Assembly: GCF_001704415.2 (NCBI RefSeq) | Contig: NC_030808.1 | Location: 82,740,594 to 82,804,593, forward strand | Source: Capra hircus | Taxonomy: Eukaryota; Chordata; Mammalia; Artiodactyla; Bovidae | Direction of reading: 5' to 3' | Length of the DNA: 64,000 nt | Shown here: positions 36,415-48,070 of the stretch, one piece after another | Position numbering within the stretch: position 1 is the stretch's first letter | Layout: each line of letters starts with the position of its first letter | Position numbers and translations under genes: made by a program | Notes under the pieces: generated by a model | Databases searched by the model: none | Seen by the model: only the letters and a program-made list of their open reading frames with translations | What the model was told of the DNA's origin: nothing

Positions 36415-38157
36415 TCAGTTCAGGTTTTAATTGGCATAAAGATCACTTCTTTCTGGAACCTTCCAGAAAGGTCAGGACTCAAGGATAAATCCTTTCTGAA
36501 AAAAATGTCACTGCAGCCTTCTTCTCTGTGTCTCCCCATCCCATAGGAAAACCTTCTAATTAGCCCAGAATCCATTCAGAGTACCTGTTGCTCACCACTA
36601 GACCAATACAATGTTGGGCTGAGAGGGCAGAGGATTATTATCCCCTGTTAGAAGCAACGGAAAGTGGGGACCAGGTCTCATCACTTCCAGGATGGCAGAC
36701 AGATGAAAGATATGTTGACTTGAGTGGAAGTGCTGACCTTGGTAGCTGGACAGACCTTTAAGTCAAACAATGCTTGGAAGGCAGCAGAATCTACCCTATG
36801 CTGGTCAAATCCTGAGCAACTGATGATGAAAATGTTGCCTCTTCCTGTAGCGAGCAGAGACCCTGTGAGAGAGAGCCTCTGTTACTAGGATGGGAGCCTC
36901 TCTGCAGAGAGAGAAAACAGAGGACTCACTGGGAGGAGTGGGTAAGCCCTCCTTCTTAGGCCAAGACTTCTTAAGGTCAAAATCCTTCCTGCCAGGGCTG
37001 GAGAGGATGGGCTGGTCTGGTAGGCAAATGGTGGAAATGGATGTGGTGAGCTGAGTTATTACCTATTCTCATTCTCATTGTTCATCCTTATGCAAAATCT
37101 GCCCAAATCTGTATGCAAACTCATCCTTGATGTAATGGCAGCCACTTCAAGAAGGCCTGTGATGCACCCATCATAAGTCTCTTGGATCTACCTACTAGCA
37201 CCACCTAGCACTGCCCTTGGACTTGTAGTCAAGGTCACTTATAAATCTGCTCTAATGATTTCTCATCCTCATTTTCAGGGACTTCTGTTTACCTAAAACA
37301 GAGTTAATTTATCAAGAAGATAAGATAGATAAACAACTGCGCTTACTTACTAAGCAGATATGGGAAACATGAAGTAGGTATTCTGAATGTGTGGTTATTT
37401 TGGTGCTTTGGCTTATTTTGCCCTTCTCAGATTTAGTGATCTCAGATAACTTAGGACTTATTTCTAGCACTGGGATCATTAGGCCATATCACTGGGCCAG
37501 TAGTATAGTAAGCCCTATGTGGATCTTTGCTCCTGGCCATGGCCAGGGAGCTATTTGGGTAGTATCTGAGCAGAATCTTTGCTCCATTTCCTTTTTTTTT
37601 TTTAATCTTTTTTTCCTGCCTTCTCCTCTCTTTCTCCATCTCTTTCCATAATATTTAAGGTACATACCCAGACTGGGAACAAATATTTCCCCGTGGAGGC
37701 AAAGTATCTGTTTTCTTCTACCTCAGATTGATTCCTATCCTCCCTTGATATTTTATTTACTCTTTCAGGGCTACTTTTATCATAGACATCATATCAAAGG
37801 AGGTAGGGAGGTTAGGATGAAGGTATGGTGAAAAGGGCACTGGAGGACAAGAAAAGGCAGATTTGGAAAGGTAGTGAAATGAGATCCCTATGCAGGCAGG
37901 AAGTGAGGAGAGCTCTGTGTCCTGAGCAGTGGAATGTCTTTCTATCTGTCACCAAAAGGAAATCAAGACACTGACATTATGGAAGAAATATTTAACTTGT
38001 TAATTCTAATGACCTTCACGTGCTAGAAGAAAGTTCCTATATATCCTTCAGAACCACACTCTGGTCTTCTCTGTTCTTGCCCCATCTTACCTTGAAGCAG
38101 AAAGTTGACGGTGAGACACAGGAGGAATCCCCCCACAGCGGGCCACCCTCCTTCCAT

Positions 38158-38385
38158 CCTCTTCTTCTGGACTCTCCTCTGGGGACTTGCCAGTAGCCCC
38201 CAAACCCTGGAGCTTAAAGGGGCTCCAACCGTACCTTGGTTCCTGGTTTTGAATACTGCTCATGACAGCTGATCACTCCCTGGTGAGAGATTATGGCCAG
38301 AGAGGTCACAGCAGTTTTCTGCTTTGCCCCTGTCCATGAATGCCTTCTGAGCTCCAGACAGGGAGGAAGTTGGGCCAAGACTAAG
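38158..38385 (-). promoter_or_regulatory. Gene B 5' flank, homologous to gene A promoter region
   Basis: Contains CCTTTAAG 56 bases upstream of the ATG and a block ATGACAGCTGATCACTCCCT plus GCCAGAGAGGTCACAGCAG that aligns base for base with the gene A flank. It shows the duplication unit included upstream DNA. Whether it still drives transcription of the pseudogene is unknown. Confidence 0.35.
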
Positions 38386-38399
38386 GGAAAAGTATCCTG

Positions 38400-39588
38400 T
38401 TTGGCAGCTCTGTACTGAGCTCAATAACAAAATAACTCACTTTAATTAGAGAGTGTGGACTGGCGAAATAAGAATTAATACTTTTCTAAAGCCAGGGAAT
38501 CTGCAGATTTGGAAAGGTGACAATATTTAGTGATTTGGTTACATATATATTAAGAATAATTGCAAATACCAAATTATAAATCTTTATTCATAGCTTCATT
38601 ATCTATTGTTTATATTTTTCCAACATCCCCTAGCTAGATTTCCTCTTTCCAGTCTTTCTGCCTCCCTGATTTGTTCTCCCCCAGACTGATGTTTTCTATA
38701 CAAGTTTTAATCTAGGTATTGATTCCATGATAATAGATGTCACAAAACTAAGTTAACAGATCTGTTTTTAACATTCTTGTGTTGTCAATAGTGATATACA
38801 TTATCATAAACTAGTAAACTCAGCTACCATCAATATTAACGGCCTGTGTCAATGTTATGTCTTTTTTCACATCTTTATACAAAATACAAATAACCAAATG
38901 AGTGAATTGGAACATTGTTATATTAAGTATCTTAAGTCACATTTCCAGAAAGACTTGAAAATGTTTTCTTGCAGAAGGGATGAAGAGTCAGACCTAGAAT
39001 ACAAAAGAAACTTTGTTCAGAATGTAAGATCATGACAGTCCAAAATAGAAACCGCTAAGGAAGGCAGGACTGACTTGGGGGCCCAAAGTTGGAAAATATA
39101 GAACAGAAGGCTGCAATGTCTTTTGTTTAAAGTTTGAAATGTCTGTAGTCTTTCAGTCCTACCAGCTCTGTAAGTCATTGCTTCCCGTCTTTGGAAACTT
39201 GGCCAAGGGATTGGGCCATCATGTCATATAGGACCAAAGTACTACTGTGTCTGTGTCTACATGGACACACTCATAGCCTACCTGAGTTCCACAGGTAGGC
39301 TGTACTCACAGACCCTGGATCTAGGAAAGGAGGGTTAACTTCAAGCCTTGCTGCAAGTGGCTGAAGGTAGTTGATATATACCTTGTTTTTAATAAAGTTG
39401 GCTGAAAAATGGGACCTAAGTTCTGATTGTACTCAGTAGACATAGCTGTCAGGAGATGGAGGTGATAGAGGCAGGAGAAATAAAGCACTGAGGCACAGGC
39501 TTGCTTCCAACCTGGAGAATCAGAGTTTCAACTCTGGGATCTGGAGATCTCAGGGGCTATTATTACTCCTGCTGCTGCTGTTGCTGCG
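38400..39588. other. Noncoding stretch upstream of gene B
   Basis: No gene or confident repeat family recognised. A small CTG/CTGTTGCTGC-rich run lies at about 39570-39590. Confidence 0.3.
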
Positions 39589-39589
39589 G

Positions 39590-40960
39590 GTGATAACTAA
39601 CATATTGAGTACTTTATTGTATGCCAGGCACTGTATTAGGTTGATGCAAATGTAACTGTGGTTTTGGACCGTTAATTTTAAATCATTATAACTAGGCTCA
39701 AACACATCTTTATTAATCAAATTAGGAACCATTACAATCAACACATTTTTGCCAATGAGAAATCTTTGTTTATTCCTGTAGCATAAAAATCCATGTTTTT
39801 GGATTCAGTGAATTCTTAGAAAGCATTTTCTGCCTCCTACTGGTTATGGAAGTGTTTTCCCTGCAAAAAGTTGTTAAGATGCTTGAAGATCTGGTAATTG
39901 GTTGGCAAGAGGTCAGGTGAGTATGGTGGATGAGGCAAAACTTTGTAGCCCAATTCACTCAACTTTTGAAATGTTGGTTGTGCAACGTGCAGTTGGGCAT
40001 TATTGTGGAGAATTGGGCCCTTTCTGTTGACCAATGCTGGCTGCAGGTGTTGCAGTTTTTGGTGCATCTCATTGATTTGCTGAGCTCACTTCTCAGATGT
40101 AATGGTCTTGCAGGATTCAGAAAGCTGCAGCAGACCACCGAACAGTGACCACGGCCCTTTTGTTGGTGCAAGTTTGGCTTTGGGAATTGTTCTGGAGCTG
40201 CTTCTCAGTCCAGCCACTGAGCTCGTCATTGCCAGTTGTCATATAACATCCATTTTTCATCGCATATCACAATCCGATCAAGAAAGGGTTCATTGTTGTC
40301 ACCTACAATAAGAGAAGACAACACTTCAAAATGACGATTATTTTGATTTCTAGTCAGCTCATGAGACACCCACTTATCAAGTTTTTTAACCTTTCCAATT
40401 TGCTTCAAGCGCCGAATGACCATAGAATGGTCGACGTGGAGTTCTTCAGCAGCTTCTTGTGTCTCAGTTCTTTATGTGTAAAAGGATCAGCTTTGATGAT
40501 CCTCTCAGTTGGGTGCTGTCAACTTCCAGGGGCCATTCACTGTGCTCCTCGCCTTCAAGGCTCTGGTCTCCCTTGCAAAACCTCCTGAACCACCACTGCA
40601 CTGTATGTTCGTTAGCAGTTCCTGGGCCAAATGCATGGCTGATGTTGCAAGTTGTCTCTGCTGCTTCACGACCTGTCTTGAACTCAAATAAGAAAATCAC
40701 TCAAATTTGCTTTTAGTCTAACGTCATCTCCCTAGTCTAAAATAAATGTAAAATAAACAGTAAGTAATAAGTCACTAGCAAAGAAACATAAAGTGAGAAA
40801 TGCACATTAAAATGATGCATACCATAGCCACATTTATTTAAGAATGTATTCCAGTATCAAACAGCAAAGTTCAACAATGCAATTACTTTTGAACCAACCT
40901 AATATGTCTAATTTTATGTCATCCCCCAACATTCCTACAGTGCAGATACTGGTAGGAGTA
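39590..40960 (-). mobile_element. MIR SINE split by the mariner insertion
   Basis: Antisense MIR text (ATATTGAGTACTTTATTGT, ATGCCAGGCACTGTA) stops at the mariner and appears to resume after it (TGTCTAATTTTATGTCATC) from 40905. Confidence 0.5.
39636..40902 (-). mobile_element. Mariner DNA transposon (Hsmar1/SETMAR type), dead
   Basis: 1267 bp between a TA target duplication (39634-39635 and 40903-40904). Terminal inverted repeats: TTAGGTTGATGCAAATGTAA at the left and its imperfect complement ending TTTTGAACCAACCTAA at the right. Minus-strand frames carry transposase pieces in order: the N-terminal helix-turn-helix region (FEFKTGREAAETT, VQWWFRRFCKGDQSLE), the linker (QIGKVKKLDKWVSHELT), the first catalytic Asp (ICDEKW), a mutated second site (HNNA instead of HDNA) and SPDLLPTNY in place of a third Asp. 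Frames are interrupted, so it is inactive. Confidence 0.88.
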
Positions 40961-42000
40961 TGTGGAAAAAAAGAAATGGAGCCAGGTAAATAGAGAGATG
41001 GCAATGGGATCTTGTACTTTCTGATCATATTTTTGAACATAACAAACACATGAGGAAAATATAAATTTAGTTATTAACCACAAGAATTGAACACCTACAA
41101 TCTATTGATCATCTTTTATAAAAATACTTAAAATGATGAACTAGAGAACATTTTCAAATAAAGCAATAAAAATGATAGTACTTAAAATAACCAGGGTTTC
41201 AGGTTTTCTAGTGCTTATGGTTTATAACAAGCTGTATAAGAATCACATAGTTTTTCATCATGAACACTGAGTCTCTTTCTACCTTCAGAATTCTTTACTT
41301 GTAAAAGGTGCTTTTCACGTTGGCCAGTCCTCCATCTCAGACAAATTATTAAGCACCTAGAATTCTTGTCTAGGAGACATACTGGCTTAGGTTAGCTCTC
41401 AGAGTTCATGCTAGCATGGAGTTCCTTGTTACCAATGTGGTTTGGATACCCGTCCTGCATATGCCTGCCTCCTCCTTTCCTTCTCCAATAGGCTCTCAGA
41501 TGGGGGAAGGTAGCCATATTTAAACAGGACTTCAGTAGCTAGATTGTCATTTTCTGAGGCCACTAGAAATAGCTGTCTCCAACATTCTCTGGAATATCCT
41601 GGGAAGTCTCTAAGACTCTCATTTTAGCTCTGATACACGTCTCTCCTAAGCCAAGCTGTGGGCTTTGTTTGTCACTCATGACTAGGAGATGGTTCAGAAA
41701 CTCTTAGCTGATTCAGGGGTCATTGTGGGAGGGTGAGGACTTCCTCCACTCTCAGCTTTCTCTGGGCATCTTTGGAATCTCCATCTTGGGTTCAGTATCT
41801 TTAGAATTCCTGAGCACTCAGCCATGGCCCCTAAAAAAGAGGCCCTGAATTTAGGCTTTAGCTGCTTCCTTGGACAAGTCTGAGGCCAGTTAGGATTCCT
41901 GTTTGGGTTGTAGTCCTGGATCTGTTGGAGGATACCATCAATTTAAGGTGTGGGTGTTTCTAGAAATCCTTGCATTCACCTGGGGTTTCCTAAACTTGAG
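40961..42000. other. Noncoding stretch
   Basis: No repeat family or coding exon recognised with confidence. Confidence 0.3.
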
Positions 42001-42029
42001 TTGCAGCTTAGCAATGGGCATCCTCACCT

Positions 42030-42222
42030 GGAAAAGCATTTTTGTCATCCTCTAGCTGCCTTTTATTTTGGAGGATGACCTCATACAACACAATCCAGCC
42101 TTGAGGAGGATAGAATGCCAAGGTGAAGAATCTCTCTGGAAACTGTATAGCACCATCAAAGCTCCCAGGCTTCACACCTAGTGGTGTCACTCCTAGTCTG
42201 GCTTTTTCTAAATTATCCTCCA
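42030..42222 (-). other. Exon-like open segment of unknown origin
   Basis: The minus strand is open for about 64 codons, reading EDNLEKARLGVTPLGVKPG, then SFDGAIQFPERFFTLAFYPP and QGWIVLYEVILQNKRQLEDD. It is preceded by CTACACAG (possible acceptor at 42223) and followed by CCAG|GTGAGG (possible donor at 42029). Composition is protein-like and unlike the surrounding LINEs. I do not recognise the family. It could be an exon of an unannotated gene, a fragment of a processed or duplicated pseudogene, or chance. Confidence 0.35.
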
Positions 42223-42606
42223 CTGTGTAGGTTGTGTAATTTGAAATGCAGAGCTGACCATATCTTTCTTATACTTGAAATCTTTCAGTGGCTCCCATTG
42301 TCTGTAGCAGTTATGTTAAGATTGCTGAGTCTGAAAATTCGTATTTTCAACAAGTTTCCCAGGTGCTGCTGCGGCTACTCCTCCTGGGACCACACTTAGA
42401 AAACTGACCTATAGGATGAAATCTCCCTCCTTAGCATGATGTAAAGAACTCCCTGACTTAGGTCCCACCTATCCTTCCATCATGTTCCCTTGGATTTTAT
42501 GTTACAAAAGACTTGTTCTTCTCTTTAATATGTATCAGAATTACTTAACGTGCTTTACCCTTACCACTCTGGCCCTAAATCAGAATGATAGCCCCGAATC
42601 AGAATA

Positions 42607-43765
42607 CACAGCCTTGACGTATTCCTTTCCCAATTTGGAACCAGTCTGTTGTTCCATGTCCAGTTCTCTCACTTTCGTCAAGAGGCTCTTTAGGTCTTCT
42701 TCACTTTTTGCCATAAGACTGGTGTCATCTGCATATCAGAGGTTGTTGATATTTCTCCTGATAATCTTGATTCCAGCTTGTGATTCATCCAGCCCAGCAT
42801 TTCTCATGATGTACTCTGCATATAAGTTAAATAAGCAGGGTGACAATATACAGCCCTGACATACTCCTTTTCCTATTTGGAACCAGTCTATTGTTCCATG
42901 TCCAGTTCTAACTGTTGCTTCCTGACCTGCATACAGATTTCTCAACAGGCAGGTCAGGTGGTCTGGTATTCCCATCTCTTTCAGAATTTTCCACAGTTTA
43001 TTGTGATCCACAGTCGAAGGCTTTGGCATAGTCAATAAAGCAGAAGTAGATGTTTTTCTGGAACTCTCTTGCTTTTCTGATGATCCAGTGGGTGTTGGCA
43101 ATTTGATATCTGGTGACTTTTCTAAAACCAGCTTGAACATCTGGAAGTTCACAGTTCACATATTGCTGAAGCCTGGCTTGGAGAATTTTGAGCATTACTT
43201 TACTAGCGTGTGAGATGAGTGCAATTGTGTGGAAGTTTGAGCATTCTTTGGCATTGCCTTTCTTAGGGATTGGAATGAAAACTGACCTTTTCCAGTCCTG
43301 TGGCCATTGCTGAGTTTTCCAAATTTGCTGGCATAATGAATGCAGCACTTTCACAGCATCATCTTTTAGGATTTGAAATAGCTCAATTGGAATTCCATCA
43401 CCTCCACTAGCTTTGTTCGTAGTGATGCTTCCTAAGACCTACTTGACTTCACATTCCAGGATGTCTGGCTCTAGGTGAATGATCACACCATCATGATTAT
43501 CTGGGTCGTGAAGATCTTTTTTGTATAGTTCTGTGTATTCTTGCCACCTCTTCTTAATATCTTCTGCTTCTGTTAAGTCCATACCATTTCTGTCCTTTAT
43601 TGAACCCATCTTTGCATGAAATGTTCCCTTGGTAACTCTAATTTTCTTGAAGAGATCTCTAGTCTTTCCCATTCTATAGTTTTCCTCTATTTCTTTGCAT
43701 TGATCACTGAGGAAGGCTTTCTTATCTCTCCTTGCTATTCTTTGGAACTCTGCATTCAAATGGGT
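42607..43765 (-). mobile_element. BovB, antisense, with internal partial duplication
   Basis: Main body 42667-43765 is an antisense BovB reverse-transcriptase region with three overlapping minus-strand frames separated by frameshifts. A second copy of the CAGCCTTGACGTATTCC to CATGTCCAGTTCT segment is present at 42608-42666, out of order relative to the copy at 42850-42909. Confidence 0.85.
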
Positions 43766-43895
43766 ATATCAACTCATACAACTCAATATCAAAAAAACCA
43801 AACAACCTGATTTAAAAATGGACAGAAGACCTGAGTAGACATTTTTCTGAAGATATACAGATGGCTAACAGGCATGAAAAGATGTTCAATAAATG
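43766..43895 (+). mobile_element. L1 ORF2 fragment (sense)
   Basis: Sense L1 ORF2 text: AAACAACCTGATTTAAAAATG, GGACAGAAGACCTGAGTAGAC, TTTTTCTGAAGATATACAG and AGGCATGAAAAGATG. It abuts the BovB 5' edge directly. Confidence 0.75.
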
Positions 43896-44221
43896 TGAGT
43901 TAACTATCTGGCCTGTCAGTGCCCCATGAATGGAGACAGAGACACAGGCACCTTTGGCAGATGTAAGAAAGGTGTTTGGACTCCTCATGGGAGTCCTGAG
44001 GCCATATCAGAGAAGTTACCTAATGTTCCCGTGATGTAGCTGAGGAGGGGCCTCCACCTTGGGTGCAGTTTGGTGGAGCTGGCGGTTGGCAAAACACCCT
44101 GGAGAAGGGAATCGCAGCAGTCTGCTGCAGGTAGGCTCCAAAGGGCTGGAGCCAGGGCCTGGCCTTTTATTTTTGACTGCCCCCTCTAAGTTTCTAATGA
44201 AAGCGACACTCAGAATGGCCT
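43896..44221. other. Noncoding stretch, nothing recognised
   Basis: No family or gene assigned. Confidence 0.3.
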
Positions 44222-44462
44222 AGCAGGAGCTACCATTTATTGAGTTTGTGCTATGTGCCCTATAATGTGTTATGTACTTTACTTAGTGTTCATATCCTCA
44301 CAACTGCTTTGAAAGTTTAGCACCATTACTCCCAGTTTTACAGATTAAAAAACTGAAATACAGAGAGGTAAAAAATCTAAATCTTGCTCAGTGTCCGTCT
44401 AGGTGAAAATCAGTGGAATCCAGATTCAAACCCAGATCAGTCTAGTTCCATTGTTCTTTCCT
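44222..44462 (-). mobile_element. MIR SINE (antisense)
   Basis: Antisense MIR order: CCATTTATTGAGTTTGTGC, ATATCCTCACAACTGC, CAGTTTTACAGATTAAAAAAC, ACAGAGAGGT and GATTCAAACCCAGATCAG. Confidence 0.7.
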
Positions 44463-44622
44463 TATTCTCTTCATTACTCCATAGCTGGGAAGTCTCATGG
44501 ACTAGATTATTAGGCCTCTAGGTTTTCAAATATGAAATCACTTGGCCTAGACAATGTTTGGCTCCAAAGGCAGATGGTAGGGACAGGAGCTGTCGTTTTG
44601 CAAGTCATATACCAACACCTTT

Positions 44623-44825
44623 GTTAGTCATTCAGTCATGTCCAATTCTTTGTGACACCATGGACTGTAGCTCGCCAGGCTCCTCTGTCCATGGAATTCT
44701 CCAGGCAAGAATACTGGAATGACTAGCCATTTCCTTCTCAAGGGTATCTTCCCAACCCAGGGATTGAACCTGGGTCTTCTACATTACAGGCAGATTCTTT
44801 ACTGTCTGTGCCACCAGGGAAGCCC
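44623..44825 (-). mobile_element. Bov-tA SINE (antisense)
   Basis: Begins AGTCATTCAGTCATGTCCAA and ends GTGCCACCAGGGAAGCCC. Confidence 0.88.
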
Positions 44826-46796
44826 TACCAGCATCTTTAACCTTAGCACATCCTAAGGGGGATCATGTTGCATGGCTCTCTGATGGCCCCATTCATCTGG
44901 GGCCCTTTAGAGACCAGATTTGGGATTATAACTGTAACCTGGCAAGAGCAGAATTGGCTGGTAGGAGGGGAAGTGAGGGCCGCTGTTTTGCAGCCCTGAT
45001 GGATGGTAATCACATACAGAGGCAATTGGCCAGGGCTAAGGATCCAGGAGTATGGAGGCAGCCAAAACATCCAAACTACAGGGTGAGTCACTAGCTGAAG
45101 TCAGGTTGGCTACAATGCCTGGAACAGAAAAAGGGAGGGTTCTGGGACTCCTTAGAGGCGACTGGGAAAAGAGCCCAGGATGACTACTCACCTGTGGCTG
45201 CCACTTTACAGGCCTGAACAGTCTTGAAATGTGATAACCCATATTTATCACTTCATATTTCTCCACTTCATTTTTCTCATGTGAAAACAGGGAATTGTGC
45301 TTGAAAGTCTATAATTCTTTTCGTTTAGTGTCTCCTACTTCAAAGTTGATTTTGCACTCTAGGTGTCAGTCTGCATGATGAAAGGATGCTCTCTAGTATC
45401 ACATTAGACTTTCTAGCTTCTGTAAGGCTATAAATGCTTTTTTTTAATCCATATTAAAAAAATAATTTAATCTGTGTTATTGGCTCCATTTCACAAATGA
45501 AGAAATTTAAACTTGGAAGACTAAGCCACCCATGCACTTAATGAAATCAGATTAGAACCCTGGGCTGCCAAATTCCAAAGTCTCTATGCTATACTATCTT
45601 TTTCCCTACTATATAGAAGAGCCAGTGCCAATGAATGATCAAATAAGAGAGTTTATCAAAGGGAGAATCACAGATTGGAAAGGATGGAAAGGATAGGCTT
45701 GAAATGAAGTCTGTGACTTCATATCCTAGAATGTGTCTTCAGGAAGAAGAGAGAGAGGCAGAGACAGTAATGAGATAATACACTTGAATGTTGGGTTAAT
45801 ATGGAACCCCCAAAATGTGGAAAACATGGTGAAATGCAGCTTATAATGGTTTAGAGAAAAAGAAAGTGAAAAAAATATGTGCATGATCCACAGGGCAGCA
45901 GATGAGTGGACAGTGAGGAGTTGTTGGCAGAAATAGGCCTTCAAATGCAAGGTGGTCCAGGCAGGACCAGTTGCCTGTCAGCAGGTTTTCCTATAGAGGT
46001 CATAAACTATCTTTCAAAGCCTTTCAGAGTTGCCCATAACAAGAGGAAAATCATTAGCCCAGAGGGTGCTTATCATATGATTCTGTTATTGATGGGACAG
46101 AGAAACAGCTACCACATTTGTTAATGTTCTGGGAGCTCTGTGATCTCAAAGTTTCTGTCTGATTATCCATTGTGTGCTAAGATCATGTGTTCAGATTTTG
46201 ATTTTGAAAGAAATAAAATCACTATAATTGCATCATACCTTCTCTTACTGAAAGGAGATATGACATCTTAATCCATATGTCAGAAAAGATAAAGTGCGTA
46301 TTTTCTATTCAGAGGGAACATAAAGTTATGTAATGGAAAAAAATGTGAAGAAAATAAATAGAGAAATATGTACCATGATGATAGGTGGGAAAACCAAAAT
46401 GATGCAAGTGGATCTGACGTAATTTCTGAATCTCTTGAAATCTGGGTAAGTGAGCTACTCTGCAAAGTCAAGTATGAGTCTCCATGTGAGGTGACTGTCT
46501 CAGGATAGGGCACAAGAGTGGAACATCCCAAAGTATCTGGCAATAGATATCAGCAGCAAAAAGCTAAATCTGTAGAGAATATAAAGGGAAGAGGGATTGC
46601 CCAGATCAGATTTGGGGAAATATGTGCTTCAGAAAGCAGTGGAGGAAGTACATAGTGAACTTGGGTGTTATGTGGGTGGGGGAGGGAGGGGTGAGCAGTC
46701 AAAAAGACTGAGGGAGGGAGTAAAAGGAAATTGAAAAGCAAGTTTGTCTTAGGGACCCTTATCAGGGACTTCCTCTTCCTGGTTTTAAAAATATTT
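44826..46796. other. Noncoding stretch
   Basis: No gene or clear repeat family was recognised in about 2 kb. Open frames here are short, lack motifs and overlap on both strands. Confidence 0.3.
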
Positions 46797-46901
46797 ATTT
46801 TATTCATTATTTATTTGGCTGCACCAGGTCTTCATTGAGGCACGTGGGATCTTTCAGTCACATCATGCGAGTTCTTAGTCATTGAACTACCCGGAAGCCC
46901 C
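46797..46901 (-). mobile_element. CHR-type SINE fragment (antisense)
   Basis: TTATTTGGCTGCACCAGGTC, GGCACGTGGGATCTTTCAG and a final CCGGAAGCCC. Confidence 0.7.
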
Positions 46902-47362
46902 ACTTTTCCTGTTTTAATTCTCCTATAGTGTTAGCTGATGAAGACTTTCAGTGGGTTGAAGTCTCAACAGGAGACTCTTAGAGAACCTGTCTAGTTTCAT
47001 CAGTCTGGAGGGCTGTGTGGCAGAGGCTCAGTCCTGGGTCTCTAGCTAGCTGCCTCTGTTCACACTGCAGCTCTGTCACCTGCCTAGCCGTGGGAACTTG
47101 GGAGATAGTGGCCATCACTGCACTCTGTATTTCATCTTCTCATTTATCTTATCTCATTTATTTGAATATATAAAATGGGGATAGTAATATAAAAACAACA
47201 GTTTTAAAACCTAAAGAGTTTTGAAAACCAAATTATTTTTTATAAATCATTTGGTGGCAAAAGCTGACCTGAACTGATGTGGGGTTGTCCTTAATTTCAT
47301 TTTTGCTACCAAGTGTGAATATTCATAGATTTCACTGCGGAAATATTGTGTTTGACTAGAAA
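46902..47362. other. Noncoding stretch, nothing recognised
   Basis: No family or coding exon supported. Confidence 0.3.
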
Positions 47363-48070
47363 GTGCAAAAGTTGGCTTAAAGCTCAACATTCAGAAAACG
47401 AAGATCATGGCATCCAGTCCCATCACTTCATGGGAAATAGATGGGGAAACAGTGGAAATAGTGTCAGACTTCATTTTTTTGGGCTCCAAATCACTGCAGA
47501 TGGTGACTGCAGCCATGAAATTAAAAGATGCTTACTCCTTGGAAGGAAAGTTATGACCAACCTAGATAGCATGTTGAAAAGCAGAGACATTACTTTGCCA
47601 ACAAAGGTCCGTCTAGTCAAGGCTATGGTTTTTCCTGTGGTCATGTATGGATGTGAGAGTTGGATTGTGAAGAAAGCTGAGCGCTGAAGAATTGATGCTT
47701 TTGAACTGTGGTGATGGAGAAGACTCTTGAGAGTCCCTTGGACTGCAAGGAGATCCAACCAGTCCATTCTGAAGGAGATCAGCCCTGGGATTTCTTTGCA
47801 AGGAATGATGCTAAAGCTGAAACTCCAGTACTTTGGCTACCTCATGCGAAGAGTTGACTCATTGGAAAAGACTCTGATGCTGGGAGGGATTGGGGGCAGG
47901 AGGAGAAGGGGACGACAGAGGATGAGATGGCTGGATGGCATCACCGACTTGATGGACATGAGTCTGAGTGAACTCCGGGAGTTGGTGCTGGACAGGGAGG
48001 CCTGGCATGCTACAATTCGTGGGATTGCAGAGCTGGACACGACTGAGCGACTGAACTGAACTGAACTGAG
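47363..48070 (+). mobile_element. BovB 3' third
   Basis: Starts AAAGTTGGCTTAAAGCTC and ends in the CTGAACTGAACTGA tail. A 110-codon frame (47727-48059) runs through to near the 3' end because this copy keeps CGA where most copies here have TGA. Confidence 0.9.

Larger units (their letters stand above)
30129..38157 (-). pseudogene. Gene B: 5-HT3 receptor subunit pseudogene (HTR3C/D/E-like)
   Basis: Exon remnants, 5' to 3': 38157-38091, 36844-36682, 35649-35605, 34898-34789, 34515-34351, 33240-33086, exon 7 split as 32624-32502 and 30935-30851, 30676-30473, 30347-30129. Exon 1 keeps ATG and signal peptide (MEGGWPAVGG...) and exons 3 and 8 are open. Lesions seen: exon 2 has a 3-nt and a 1-nt deletion and its donor gt is at; exon 4 lacks an AG acceptor and has TAG at 34874-34872; exon 5 is 5 nt short; exon 6 has TGA at 33190-33188; exon 7 is interrupted by an L1; exon 9 is frameshifted and ends TGA in place of the M4-terminal Trp codon. 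It cannot encode a channel subunit. It sits between genes A and C, the place of HTR3C in the human order. Confidence 0.9.

Noticed and set aside
44826..46796. Small open frames as novel genes
   Set aside because: Short, overlapping on both strands, without motifs, splice context or codon bias I could support.
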